Shown: positions 1 to 9,520 of the stretch, one piece after another
Layout: each line of letters opens with the position of its first letter
Position numbering within the stretch: position 1 is the first letter of the stretch
DNA from: Kiritimatiellota bacterium
Lineage (GTDB): Bacteria > Verrucomicrobiota > Lentisphaeria > Oligosphaerales > JAADHN01
Reading direction: 5' to 3'
Length of the DNA: 36,987 nucleotides
NCBI GenBank assembly: GCA_013151865.1
Contig: JAADHN010000063.1
Location: 1-36,987, forward strand
Program-made: the position numbers and the translations under genes
Notes under the pieces: generated by a model
Database searches by the model: none
The model's input: the letters and a program-made list of their open reading frames with translations, nothing else
What the model was told of the DNA's origin: nothing

Positions 1-54
1 GCCGACCAACCTTGGGCGTTGCCCAAGGCTACGGTAAAGTCGGCCTTTCAGGCC
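1..54. repeat. REP-like nested hairpin at the window edge
   Basis: CCTTGGGC (10-17) and GCCCAAGG (21-28) form a perfect 8-bp stem with a GTT loop. GCCGAC (1-6) can pair with GTCGGC (39-44) and enclose it. A further GGCC/GGCC hairpin follows at 42-54. Stacked short hairpins in a non-coding stretch look like a REP-type intergenic element. The element may be cut by the window edge. Confidence 0.45.
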
Positions 55-203
55 CTCTGAGGACACGCACAATAATAAAGCGACAGGCCCTCTTGGGACC
101 GTCGACAGCCCCTTCTCCATACGTTGCATAAGTCGGTGAAATGGTCCCTGTCCGACTCGCAGCTTCCCGAAGCCCTTTTTCGCATCGATTCGTCACATTC
201 GTC

Positions 204-232
204 TTGACTCGACGCAATACGACGGCTACAAT
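204..232 (+). promoter_or_regulatory. Sigma70-type promoter for the pseudopilin pair
   Basis: TTGACT (204-209) and TACAAT (227-232) are separated by 17 bases; each box matches consensus at five of six positions. This is the best promoter match found in the window. Transcription would start near 239, about 95 bases before the first pseudopilin ATG. Confidence 0.65.
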
Positions 233-334
233 GCTAATGTTGTTGGGTGCTTTTTATCTCGTATCACGCCCGGGCCGCTGGTCACGATAACGTCGGCAGG
301 CACCCCGGCAAGAACCGAAGAAAGTGAGGTAGTC

Positions 335-1027
<693 letters not shown>

Positions 1028-1189
1028 GTTGCGACTGGGAGGCGTGAATTCGGCTTTGTGCAGGCGCCGCGCCGTTCTCCAGTCCAAAGGGGGAACGATC
1101 CGCAAACCACGCGCAACCGGTTCTCTCCCCCGCTCGTTCGCACTGCACACGGGGGGCGGGTCCGCAAAACCGAAGGAAACAAGCCAATC

Positions 1190-1816
<627 letters not shown>

Positions 1817-2002
1817 TCGACGGCCGTCAGCCGCACAGGCCGCCCGCGTACTCGTCCCACGGGTCTGGCCCTGTACAAACAAGCCCTGAAGCGCGTTGCT
1901 CCCGCGGAGCCGTGCATCGCGCGCCGGCCATCGTACTCGCCCAGTCGCCTCCCCACACAAACCGTGATTCCGCGTCGAACTTCCGTCGCGTGCGCTTGCT
2001 CC

Positions 2003-2800
2003 TCACCCAGGCCGCCTGGCCAGGAAAACCGCGACGTGCGGGATCCGCAGCAACTCCTCGTAATGCTCGCGCCAACCGGGGCTGTCGTACGGAATGCGAT
2101 CCTGGATCTCCTGCTCGCTCATGGCCGGCAGCAATGGCGGCGGCGCCGGTTCGAGAAACTGCAACACGTCCAACCCGGCCGTCCGCAGCCAGGAAAACAC
2201 CATACTGAGTGGGACCGGCCGACAGACCTCACACGCTTCTGCACCCTTCAACAACCGACGGTCGATGCGCGGGTGATAATAATCGGCAAGAAACAAGCCC
2301 GGTCCCTCGTCGCCGAGGTCGATCCATTCGCCCGCGGCAGCCGGGTGCGCCGTGCTTATCAGGAGCAGTCCCCCCGGTCGCAAGCGCTTTGCGGACTCCG
2401 CAATCACTCGTTCCGGACGCGTCACAAACGGTAGAGCGTACGAAGAGTGAACGAGGTGGAATCGGGGGCCCTCTCGCACGGGCAATCGATCCACGTCGCC
2501 CACCATGAACCGAACGGGCGCGCCGACCTGCCGGGCGAGCATACGGCCGTGACCGATCATGGCCGCGGATTGGTCTATAGCCGCAGCCAAGGCCCCACGC
2601 CGAGCCAGGAAGATGGAATTCTGTCCCGCGCCACACCCGAGTTCGAGGCAGGACCAGCCCGCGACACAGCACGGCAAGAGCCGCAACTCTCGGTCGCCGG
2701 GCAAAAGCGGACCGTAATGAAAATCTTCCGTCGAGATTCGGAGCCGACGGACGTACTCGGCCGCGAGCCCATCCCAGTATCTGCGCCCCGAAGCGGTCAT
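2003..2800 (-). CDS. Class I SAM-dependent methyltransferase
   Basis: The 265-residue protein carries the Rossmann motif I (LELGCGAGQNSIFLA, residues 52-66) with an acidic residue at the end of strand 2 (AIDQS, Asp76), followed by VGDVDRLPV and a post-I region ending RLRPGGLLLIS, the usual order of a class I methyltransferase of the Methyltransf_11/25 type. The N-terminal YWDGLAAEY resembles the start of ubiquinone/menaquinone-type and small-molecule methyltransferases. The substrate cannot be told. Its ATG overlaps the stop of the upstream parvulin gene as ATGA (2797-2800), so the two are probably translationally coupled. The gene converges on the pseudopilin pair. There are no membrane segments and no signal peptide, so it should act in the cytoplasm. 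Confidence 0.85.
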   Translation of the reverse strand: MTASGRRYWDGLAAEYVRRLRISTEDFHYGPLLPGDRELRLLPCCVAGWSCLELGCGAGQNSIFLARRGALAAAIDQSAAMIGHGRMLARQVGAPVRFMVGDVDRLPVREGPRFHLVHSSYALPFVTRPERVIAESAKRLRPGGLLLISTAHPAAAGEWIDLGDEGPGLFLADYYHPRIDRRLLKGAEACEVCRPVPLSMVFSWLRTAGLDVLQFLEPAPPPLLPAMSEQEIQDRIPYDSPGWREHYEELLRIPHVAVFLARRPG

Positions 2801-3867
2801 TTTTCAGGGACCAGGATCTCGACTTTCGCGGCGGCGCGCGCCGCTTTCAAAACACGTTCGACACGCGCGATCAACTCCTTCTTCTGCAATTTGTTCCGGA
2901 TCTCGGCGTCCGATTCCTTGAACGTCTTCATTCGGGCAGGAGTGTGTTTGCCGGCCTTGATGATGTGATAGCCGAATCGGGTTTCGACAATGTCGCTGAG
3001 TTGCCCTTCCTTCAGTGCAAAAGCGGCTTTGTCGAACGCAGGCACCATCTGTCCACGCTGGAACGACCCCAGATCTCCACCGTTGCGAGAGCTGGGGCCG
3101 TCGCTGTCCTTGCGGGCCAGCTCTGCGAAATCGGCACCCTTTTTCAGCTTGGCCAAAACCGTCTCCGCTTTCTTGCGGGCCTTGACTTTTTCATCCGGCG
3201 AAGCGTCGGGCTTCACTTTGATCAAAATGTGCGAAGCCTGCATTTTTTCCGGGGTCTCGAACTGGCTCTTATGCGTGCTGTAGTACTCCTTCAGCGCCGC
3301 TTCATCAATCTTGATGTGGGGCCTGATCTTCTTGTCGACCCACTCGGAGAGGGCGACTTCCTCGGCGATCTGGCGCGCCACTTCGTCCCGCGTCAATCCT
3401 TGAAACGCCAAAATGCGATCCAGCCCTTGCGGTCCGCCAAATCGCTTTTCGAGTTGAGACAAACGTTTCGCGGCCTTTTTCAGGTCCGGTTGTATCCCGG
3501 CTTTCTTGCAGATCCCGAGGAGAAGCTCGCGGTCGATCAATTGCGAAGTCAATCCATGGGCCGCCTTTTTCAACTGCGCTTCCGGCAGGTTCGGATTGCG
3601 CCCGACCAACATCAGCAACTGCGGTGCTCCACGCTTAAGGAAATCCGCCGAAGTCAGTTCGTTGCCGCCATAGCGGGCGACGACTTTGGGAAGAAAAGCA
3701 AACTTCTGCGCCAGGAGATCGGCGCCGGATTGCTTGGGCAAGGGCGGCAAGCCCGGCGGGGGAGGCACTCCGGACTTGCCGGCGTCGGCCGCGACAAGGA
3801 CCGGGGCGACACCGCCGAGAATCCCGAGAACGAGCAACACACGCAAGACAGGGAGGAACGATTGCAT
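2797..3867 (-). CDS. Exported parvulin-type peptidyl-prolyl isomerase (PpiC/SurA-like)
   Basis: This 356-residue protein has a signal peptide (MQSFLPVLRVLLVLGILGG, probable cleavage near VLVAADA), a proline-rich linker, a helical SurA/PrsA-type chaperone region (about residues 48-200) and one parvulin domain (208-306) with MQASHILIKVK, GGDLGSFQRGQMVPAF and ETRFGYHIIK. It should assist folding of exported or outer-membrane proteins in the periplasm. The start was set at ATG 3867 because the signal peptide begins there; the frame stays open for 132 more codons but those read as arginine- and cysteine-rich nonsense. AAGG lies about 9 bases upstream of the start. The gene follows a lipoprotein gene by 223 bases and is coupled to the methyltransferase by ATGA. 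Confidence 0.9.
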   Translation of the reverse strand: MQSFLPVLRVLLVLGILGGVAPVLVAADAGKSGVPPPPGLPPLPKQSGADLLAQKFAFLPKVVARYGGNELTSADFLKRGAPQLLMLVGRNPNLPEAQLKKAAHGLTSQLIDRELLLGICKKAGIQPDLKKAAKRLSQLEKRFGGPQGLDRILAFQGLTRDEVARQIAEEVALSEWVDKKIRPHIKIDEAALKEYYSTHKSQFETPEKMQASHILIKVKPDASPDEKVKARKKAETVLAKLKKGADFAELARKDSDGPSSRNGGDLGSFQRGQMVPAFDKAAFALKEGQLSDIVETRFGYHIIKAGKHTPARMKTFKESDAEIRNKLQKKELIARVERVLKAARAAAKVEILVPEK

Positions 3868-4090
3868 CAGGCAAGCCTTTCGGTTGGGGAGGCGGAGAGG
3901 ACACACGGGTCCCGCCCGGCGGGAACCAGCAAGAGCGCCCCGGTTCGACGGCGCGACCGCGAATTCGGACGCCTTCGAATTATGGGCCGCGGTCGGGGGC
4001 GAACAAACCCGGAAAAAACGGTCCGTCGACCCCGGAGTTGCCGGCATGCGGCCACCGAAGTGCAGCCGCACACAGAGACAAGACTCACGC

Positions 4091-5200
4091 TTACGGAACG
4101 GCGCCCCGCCGACGGAGGACGCCGCGCACCTGCCGCAACCCATCGAGCAGGTCCGTGATTGTGGGCAACGGTGTACGCCAGGGACGCGCCTGAAACTGCT
4201 CGACCGGCATGACCAGGCGCGAAACGCGTAAAGCCAACTGTTCGGTGGCCGGCAGGACCGCACCGCAGACTTGGCGGGTCAGTCTTGCCGATTCCACACG
4301 CCGCCCGGCCTCGAGAGCCAAACGCCCCCGCAACCAAGTCCCGGAAATCGACGTACCGTCAGACGGTTCGACGGAGAACAACAGACGCGAAATGTCCCTG
4401 CGAACCGCGCTTGGCAAACGGTCCCAATTCCGGCAAAGCCCGGCTTCCAAGGAACGACATTCAACCGGTTGTCGGCTCCCGAAAATGCCGCGCACCCATT
4501 CCCTCAAGCCGGTGAAATCTCCTCCGGCGACACGGCGATCCAGCACGACCGCGGCGTTGTCGGGGGACAGTCTCCGGATCTCCGCCAAGCGCTCGAGTGC
4601 GATCCTCGGACTTTCAACGACCGCCCGGTCGTAGGCAACGCTCAAGCGCTCGAGGGCCCGACGCTTCTCCTCGACGCGCAACTTCTCGAGCCGGCGTTCC
4701 AGGCGCGCGGTCCAAGCGTTGTATGCCGGGGACTGCAACACTACGGCGAATTCCCGCACGGTTTTCAGCGCGGCGTCGAGTTCGGCACTGGTCGAATACG
4801 GGCGTTGCCGAGAAACCTTCCGGAGGACACGCAGGCCGGCAATCACACGTTCGCTGCGGGCAATCAGTGGGGAACGCCCGAATCGAGTTTCCCAGTCGTC
4901 GAGGAGGCTTTTGGCGTCATCGAGGCGACCGGCTCGAAGCAACACATTCAAACGCCGTTCGAACTGTCGTTCGCGGACGTATCGGATTCCGGTGTCCGGG
5001 AGTGGGGTCTCCGGATAGACGTCCCGCAGACGTTCAAGCAGTTTCAGCGCTTGCGGATCGTCGCCCCGGGCCAACGCGTCCAGCGCTTCCCGCAGGATCT
5101 GCCCCGGAATCGGGTCGTACCGGACAGCAGGCGTTCGCCCACACCCGGTGAGCAACACCGACATTCCAACACAAATCATACAGAAAAAAATCGACAGCAA
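4091..5200 (-). CDS. Lipoprotein with helical, TPR-like body, unknown role
   Basis: The 369-residue protein starts with a hydrophobic segment ending in a lipobox (LLTG-Cys20), so it is predicted to be lipidated by signal peptidase II. The body is rich in Leu, Arg and Ala with repeated helical stretches such as ALDALARGDDPQALKLLERL and LLRAGRLDDAKSLLDDWE, suggestive of TPR-like repeats. I do not recognise a named family. The longest frame uses TTG at 5200; ATG at 5179 would leave a very short signal sequence, so the start is uncertain. It lies upstream of the parvulin gene in the same orientation, and both products are envelope proteins, so joint expression is plausible. Confidence 0.75.
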   Translation of the reverse strand: MLSIFFCMICVGMSVLLTGCGRTPAVRYDPIPGQILREALDALARGDDPQALKLLERLRDVYPETPLPDTGIRYVRERQFERRLNVLLRAGRLDDAKSLLDDWETRFGRSPLIARSERVIAGLRVLRKVSRQRPYSTSAELDAALKTVREFAVVLQSPAYNAWTARLERRLEKLRVEEKRRALERLSVAYDRAVVESPRIALERLAEIRRLSPDNAAVVLDRRVAGGDFTGLREWVRGIFGSRQPVECRSLEAGLCRNWDRLPSAVRRDISRLLFSVEPSDGTSISGTWLRGRLALEAGRRVESARLTRQVCGAVLPATEQLALRVSRLVMPVEQFQARPWRTPLPTITDLLDGLRQVRGVLRRRGAVP

Positions 5201-5282
5201 CTGGCAATACCTCGGGCAAACCGCATACTGTACCGTGTCTTGGCCCCCAGGCCAATCGGGAATAACGGCAAAAGTGACCCGT

Positions 5283-5289
5283 CAGTCTC
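5283..5289 (+). repeat. Target-site duplication, left of MITE copy A
   Basis: CAGTCTC directly precedes the left inverted repeat and recurs at 5486-5492 directly after the right one. The shared string can be extended to CAGTCTCG (8 bases) because the element itself starts with G. Confidence 0.7.
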
Positions 5290-5485
5290 GAGCCCGTCCA
5301 CAAAGGGCGCGGATGCTTTCGGACGATCTTTCGCCGTTTCCCCCTCCCGCCGAGCGGGATTACCGCTGAGGGCAGCATCGCCTGCCTGTGCGGGGCACGC
5401 AGACAGGCCGGATCCTGCTCGGCGGGAACGAAATCTCACCCAAAATCGCACTCGCGCGCCCATGCACCCTATTGTGGACGGGCTC
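5290..5485. mobile_element. MITE-like non-autonomous element, copy A
   Basis: This 196-bp element has terminal inverted repeats starting GAGCCCGTCCACAA; 14 bases are perfect, and the similarity continues to about 21 with one indel. It is flanked by a 7-8 base direct repeat (5283-5289 and 5486-5492). The interior is highly palindromic: CCCGCCGAGCGGG pairs with the later CTGCTCGGCGGG, enclosing a second stem built from CCTGTGCG and CGCAGACAGG. There is no credible ORF. A close copy lies at 29736-29937 in opposite orientation with a different flanking duplication. This is the expected pattern for a non-autonomous element moved by a transposase encoded elsewhere. Confidence 0.8.
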
Positions 5486-5492
5486 CAGTCTC
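5486..5492 (+). repeat. Target-site duplication, right of MITE copy A
   Basis: CAGTCTC follows the right inverted repeat directly, matching 5283-5289. Confidence 0.7.
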
Positions 5493-5639
5493 GGGGGACC
5501 GAATCGCTGCTGCCGTCATGATCGTGGCCGCCATCGCGGTTACGGTCGATTCCGATTTCGATGCGGTCTCGATTTCGAGTCGGTCCCCTCTACACGTGAC
5601 TGAACCGGTTGTTGGCAAACCAAAGAAAGGACGGTCGCT

Positions 5640-6374
5640 ATGGCAGTCTTGCGTGCGGACAAGCGGGGGGACGACGAGTTGCGTCCAGTCTCGTTTGAAC
5701 TCGATTTCCTGAAGCACCCTCTCGGATCGACGGTTATTCGATGCGGCAATACTCGAGTCCTATGCAGCGTCAGCGACGTCCCCGGCATTCCCGGCTGGAT
5801 GCGCGAACAGCAGGTGCCGGGCGGATGGCTCACCGCAGAGTATCGGATGCTGCCCGGGGCCACCCCGGAACGGGCGCGACGGCAGGTCGTCGGACCGGGC
5901 GGCAGGGCGACGGAAATCCAACGACTGATCGGTCGGTCTCTCCGGGCCGTGGTCGACCTGACGCAGATCGGCCAGCGCACTTTGTACGTGGATTGCGATG
6001 TCCTCGACGCGGACGGCGGCACACGTTGCGCGGCCATCACCGGGGCGTCCATCGCTCTGGAACTGGCCTTGCGCCGGCTTTTCGTCGAGAGTCGAATCAG
6101 CACGTGGCCCCTGAAGACCCGCGCGGTCGCGGTGAGCGCCGGAATCGTCGAGGGACGGCCCATGCTCGATCTCTGTTACAGCGAGGACGCGGCCGCGGCG
6201 GTCGATATGAATGTTGTCATGACCGCCGAAGGCAATTACATTGAAATCCAAGGCACGGCGGAAGAAACACCGTTTTCCGCCCCGCAACTGGATCGACTCC
6301 TGGCGCTGGCGCGCAGCGGCGCCGCACGACTGGCCGACCTGCAGAGACAGGCCATCGACGCCCCGGCGCCGTGA
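5640..6374 (+). CDS. rph: Ribonuclease PH
   Basis: The 244-residue protein matches RNase PH over its whole length: RGDDELRPVSF near the N-terminus, GGWLTAEYRMLPGAT, the hallmark GRATEIQRLIGRSLRAVVDL, and the catalytic-region DCDVLDADGGTRCAAITGA. It is a phosphate-dependent 3'-5' exoribonuclease that trims tRNA and other RNA 3' ends, normally as a hexamer of dimers in the cytoplasm. Length is usual for the family. AAAGGA (5627-5631) sits 8 bases before the ATG. The RdgB/HAM1 pyrophosphatase gene that often follows rph is absent; a secreted protein of unknown role follows instead. A MITE copy lies 155 bases upstream. Confidence 0.96.
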   Translation: MAVLRADKRGDDELRPVSFELDFLKHPLGSTVIRCGNTRVLCSVSDVPGIPGWMREQQVPGGWLTAEYRMLPGATPERARRQVVGPGGRATEIQRLIGRSLRAVVDLTQIGQRTLYVDCDVLDADGGTRCAAITGASIALELALRRLFVESRISTWPLKTRAVAVSAGIVEGRPMLDLCYSEDAAAAVDMNVVMTAEGNYIEIQGTAEETPFSAPQLDRLLALARSGAARLADLQRQAIDAPAP

Positions 6375-6547
6375 AGCAACCTCCTCGGCGCTCGAGTGAT
6401 GGAATCCCTCGTCCGGGGAGCGGCCAACCCAAAAGGCGGAACCAATTCCCGCAGTCCGCGATTCTCGATCCGGACGCCCAGCAACGGCGAAGTCGATGAC
6501 ACGACCGGCAATCATGAAACCGTCTGGCAACACAAGGAGATGAATGC

Positions 6548-7390
6548 ATGAACCCTTTTGCCGGATCGATGCAGCGCTGGTTTGCGCTCCTGCTTACTGC
6601 CGCGGCACTCATTGGCGACCGACCCCTCCTTGCCGTCGGCCGCCCCGCCCCGAAGAAGTCCGACCTGCCCGCGGTCGACACGGCAATCCCGGTGCGGTGC
6701 GGACGGATCGTGGGAGTCAGAACAACAGACAAGCCCGTCTTGTGGCGCGACCTGGACAAGGTGTTGGCGGCGGGTCGATTTCGTCCGTCCGAAACCGATG
6801 ACGAATCGACGCTCACCCGTCGTCCGCCGGCAGACGGTCGCGTGTATGTCGTGGTCGACATCAAATTGGCAAAAGGACGAAGTATCGGGAAGTACGATTG
6901 GAAGCTGGCCGTTGGAAACGAGGTCGTACCGTGCCTGGCCCTTGCCCGCGACCGATTGCCGTTTGACGCACGGAATTGGGAGTACCGGTACGACACCGGC
7001 CTGGCGGTCTTTCATCTGCTGTTCGAAGCCCCCGCGGACCTCAATGAGGCGAGCCTCGTCCCCGCCCTGCCGCTCACTCTGAAAGAACCTGCTGTCCGAC
7101 TGGACCTTACCGGCGCGGGAAAAACCGGCCGCGCCACTCCCCCGGAAAAAGCGACGACCGGGAAAAGAAAAAAGAAGACGGCAGACAAGAACGAGTCGAC
7201 CGCCACGAAGCCGCCGCCGAAGCCCAAAACGAAACCCGCCCGGGAAAAGCGCGCGGAAACAGTCGAAAAACCGTTGGTCAAACCGCCTCCAACCGCGCCG
7301 GCAGAACCAAAAAAAAGCGACAGGCCGAAGCCCGCAAAAAAACCGAAACCCCCTGCCCCGAAACCTGCTATCGACAACGACTGGATGTAG
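6548..7390 (+). CDS. Secreted protein with K/P-rich tail, unknown function
   Basis: This 280-residue protein starts with a signal peptide (RWFALLLTAAALIG, cleavage probably near residues 28-32). A compact region (about 45-185) contains VRCGRIVGVR, VYVVVDIKLAKGRS and VFHLLFEAPADL and looks like a beta-rich domain of no family I recognise. The last roughly 95 residues are low-complexity Lys/Pro/Ala (PPPKPKTKPAREKR, KKPKPPAPKP), probably disordered and strongly basic, ending DNDWM. An AAGGAG a few bases before ATG 6548 supports the start. It follows rph by 173 bases and ends 9 bases before the convergent WbqC gene. The basic tail could bind polyanions such as cell-wall or surface polymers, but that is a guess. 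Confidence 0.75.
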   Translation: MNPFAGSMQRWFALLLTAAALIGDRPLLAVGRPAPKKSDLPAVDTAIPVRCGRIVGVRTTDKPVLWRDLDKVLAAGRFRPSETDDESTLTRRPPADGRVYVVVDIKLAKGRSIGKYDWKLAVGNEVVPCLALARDRLPFDARNWEYRYDTGLAVFHLLFEAPADLNEASLVPALPLTLKEPAVRLDLTGAGKTGRATPPEKATTGKRKKKTADKNESTATKPPPKPKTKPAREKRAETVEKPLVKPPPTAPAEPKKSDRPKPAKKPKPPAPKPAIDNDWM

Positions 7391-7399
7391 GCCCGGCAT

Positions 7400-8077
7400 T
7401 CAGGTTCGGGCCGGGAACGGACCGGGGGCCCACATGACCCTGTCCATGGCGGAGAGATGGGAAACAAACCGCCCCCGGCCGCCCTGAGGGTAGACAGGAT
7501 GCTCGAAATCCTGGAAAACCAGCTCGATGCCGGCGGCTTCGAACAGCTCCTGCTCGAGGTAGTCTCGCCCGCCGGCCCCGGAAAGATAGACATCCGCTCC
7601 CACGGCCCGACAGATGTCGATCAACCGCCCGGTCGGAGCGTCGGACAACGGTCCCAAATCCGTGCACCGGTGGGTGGGCGTCCGAATGCCGAACAAATCG
7701 AGCAGCCACAGCACCGTGGCCGTATTCAATTCCGCCAGTGACCGCCAGCTCTCTTCGAGGATGATGGCTTCGAACCCCGGAAAGGCGGCCGCGTACCCCG
7801 GCGCCCGAGCATAACTCATGGCAACGGTCCGCAGCAACTTCTTGCGCCACCGCCCGTCGGCGGCCACCTTCACTTGGTCAATCCGGTCTCCAAACCGAAA
7901 AGACACCGGGACGGTGAGCCAAGCCGGCCCCTGAGGCGTGAGGACCCGGTTCCGATTCTGGTACTCATTCTTCTTGAATTGAACACAATCGAGAAAAACA
8001 AAGACATCGGCCCGAAAAATCTTGTCGAAATAGCCCAGCCATGGAATAAAATGCGGTTGGTGGATCGCACAAATCAT
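7400..8077 (-). CDS. WbqC-family protein
   Basis: The 225-residue protein shows the WbqC signature from its first residues: AIHQPHFIPWLGYFDKI, ADVFVFLDCVQFKKNEYQNR and NRVLTPQGPAWLTVPV, then a C-terminal part with VGADVYLSGAGGRDYL and PVYPQ. Members are commonly found in O-antigen or other surface polysaccharide clusters; their biochemical role is poorly defined, with a link to modified sugar or amino-acid transfer suggested by context. Its ATG (8075-8077) overlaps the stop of the upstream glycosyltransferase as ATGA (8074-8077), so the two are very likely one operon for cell-surface glycan assembly. Confidence 0.9.
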   Translation of the reverse strand: MICAIHQPHFIPWLGYFDKIFRADVFVFLDCVQFKKNEYQNRNRVLTPQGPAWLTVPVSFRFGDRIDQVKVAADGRWRKKLLRTVAMSYARAPGYAAAFPGFEAIILEESWRSLAELNTATVLWLLDLFGIRTPTHRCTDLGPLSDAPTGRLIDICRAVGADVYLSGAGGRDYLEQELFEAAGIELVFQDFEHPVYPQGGRGRFVSHLSAMDRVMWAPGPFPART

Positions 8078-9285
8078 TTACCGCCCCCGGTTTTGGCCTC
8101 GAGCGCCCGAGTGTAGAGCCGGGCAATGCGCTCCACCATGTACGCCTCGTCGAACTCGGGATACACGGCCCGACGCCCCGCCGCTCCCATCCGCGCCCGC
8201 TCGGCCGGGTCGGCAACCAAACGCGCAACCGCCCCGGCGATTGCCGCCGGGGCCTCGGGCGGCGTCAGAATGCCGGACACGCCGTCCTGAACCACGCACC
8301 GGACCCCGCCCACGTCAGTCCCGACCACCGGAAGGCCGGCGGCCATGGCCTCCACATAGACTCGCCCCATGCCTTCGTTGCGGCTCGCCAATACGAACGC
8401 GTCCGCGGCATGGAGCAGATCCGGAACGTCGGAGCGAGCACCCAAAAACGCGATCCGGTCCGACAGACCCGCACGGAACACTTGCTCCTCAAGGCGGGGA
8501 CGCTCGCCGCCTTCGCCCACAATGAGCAAACGGGGGGCCGGGGCAGCCACCAAACGCCAGGCATCGACGAGCACGTCCACCCCTTTGACCGGCGCCAGGC
8601 GCGCCACCGTGATGAACAAGACTTCTTCGGGCCCGATCCCCAAAACCGCGCGGACGCGTTCGCGGACACCCGCTCCCCGCTCCATGAATCGCTGCAGCGG
8701 CACCCCACTGGGAATCGTCACATACTGCCGCGGCCTCCCGATCCCCCGCTCCAGGTAATCGGTGGTCTCTCGATCCGTGAGGGAAATGATATGATCGCAC
8801 CAATGAGCGGCCATCCGCTCAATCCACGCGAATAGCCGCATCCGAAACGCACCGAAGTACCCGTAAAAGATGTGCCCGTGCGGTGTGTGCACGACAACAG
8901 GCACCCGCAACAACCACCCCGCGAAACGCCCTAGTACGCCTGCTTTCGAGGTGTGAGTGTGCAACACTGTCGGCCGGAGACGCCGGACCAGCGCCAGGGT
9001 CTCGATCAAGCCGGCAACATCGCCGAGGGGATTTGGGTTGCGCCGCAGGTGTGGTAAAGTGACGCGGGACACGCCCGATTCATCGAGGCCGCGCGTCAAT
9101 TGCGGCGGCATTTCTGGAGACGGTCCGGCCGCAAGCGTCACGTCGCAGCCATACACGCCGGCCAGTCGGACACACGTCGCGGCGGTGTTGGTGGACGAGC
9201 CGCCCATGTCCATCCGAGTGATCAAGTGAAGCACCCGGAGGCCGGCCGAATCGGAAACCGACGATTGTGCACCGGGATTTGCCAT
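8074..9285 (-). CDS. GT4-type glycosyltransferase
   Basis: This 403-residue protein has the two-Rossmann GT-B layout of family GT4: an N-terminal half with VLHLITRMDMGGSSTNTAAT and the PTVLHTHTSKAGVLGRFAG region, and a C-terminal nucleotide-sugar half with VARLAPVKGVDVLVDAW, LLIVGEGGERPRLE and the E-x7-E motif in NEGMGRVYVEAMAAGLPVVG. It probably transfers a sugar from a nucleotide donor onto a lipid-linked or surface glycan at the inner face of the membrane. ATG 9285 is preferred; a TTG four codons earlier (9297) is possible, and neither has a strong ribosome-binding site. It is coupled to the WbqC gene. Confidence 0.9.
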   Translation of the reverse strand: MANPGAQSSVSDSAGLRVLHLITRMDMGGSSTNTAATCVRLAGVYGCDVTLAAGPSPEMPPQLTRGLDESGVSRVTLPHLRRNPNPLGDVAGLIETLALVRRLRPTVLHTHTSKAGVLGRFAGWLLRVPVVVHTPHGHIFYGYFGAFRMRLFAWIERMAAHWCDHIISLTDRETTDYLERGIGRPRQYVTIPSGVPLQRFMERGAGVRERVRAVLGIGPEEVLFITVARLAPVKGVDVLVDAWRLVAAPAPRLLIVGEGGERPRLEEQVFRAGLSDRIAFLGARSDVPDLLHAADAFVLASRNEGMGRVYVEAMAAGLPVVGTDVGGVRCVVQDGVSGILTPPEAPAAIAGAVARLVADPAERARMGAAGRRAVYPEFDEAYMVERIARLYTRALEAKTGGGK

Positions 9286-9520
9286 GGTCCAGGACAATAG
9301 TCCGTGGCGTTGGGCACTGCAAATGCTGCCGGAGGCTCACAGTTTTGGAGGCTTGCCGCGCAAACCGAGTGGGCGCGGCCGCTGTCCGTCGCCGACCGAG
9401 ACGGACTTGTCGCTGCGAAGTGACCGAAGGATTGCGAACATGAATCGCAGGCCGACGTGCGCTCGCGATGCCGAAGTCGAACGCGACTGCGTGCACGGGG
9501 ACGAACGAGGACGGTCGAAT

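Larger units (their letters stand above)
1..334. other. Intergenic region upstream of pseudopilin genes
   Basis: No convincing gene. It holds the REP-like hairpins (1-54), a sigma70-type promoter (204-232) and a roughly 95-base leader to the first pseudopilin. The 14-mer at 75-88 recurs at 36881-36894. Confidence 0.6.
5201..5639. other. Divergent intergenic region holding a MITE
   Basis: This lies between the lipoprotein gene (minus) and rph (plus). It contains the insertion at 5290-5485 with its target duplications. No convincing promoter was found for either gene. The stretch 5540-5585 contains two copies of TCGATTTCGA. No gene is supported. Confidence 0.6.

Noticed and set aside
3868-4263. 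N-terminal extension of the parvulin gene to 4263
   Set aside because: The added residues are Cys/Arg-rich and overlap the lipoprotein gene; a proper signal peptide begins at 3867.
5290-5485. Small protein encoded within the MITE
   Set aside because: The open frames across both copies lack a ribosome-binding site and cross the element ends without a consistent start or stop.
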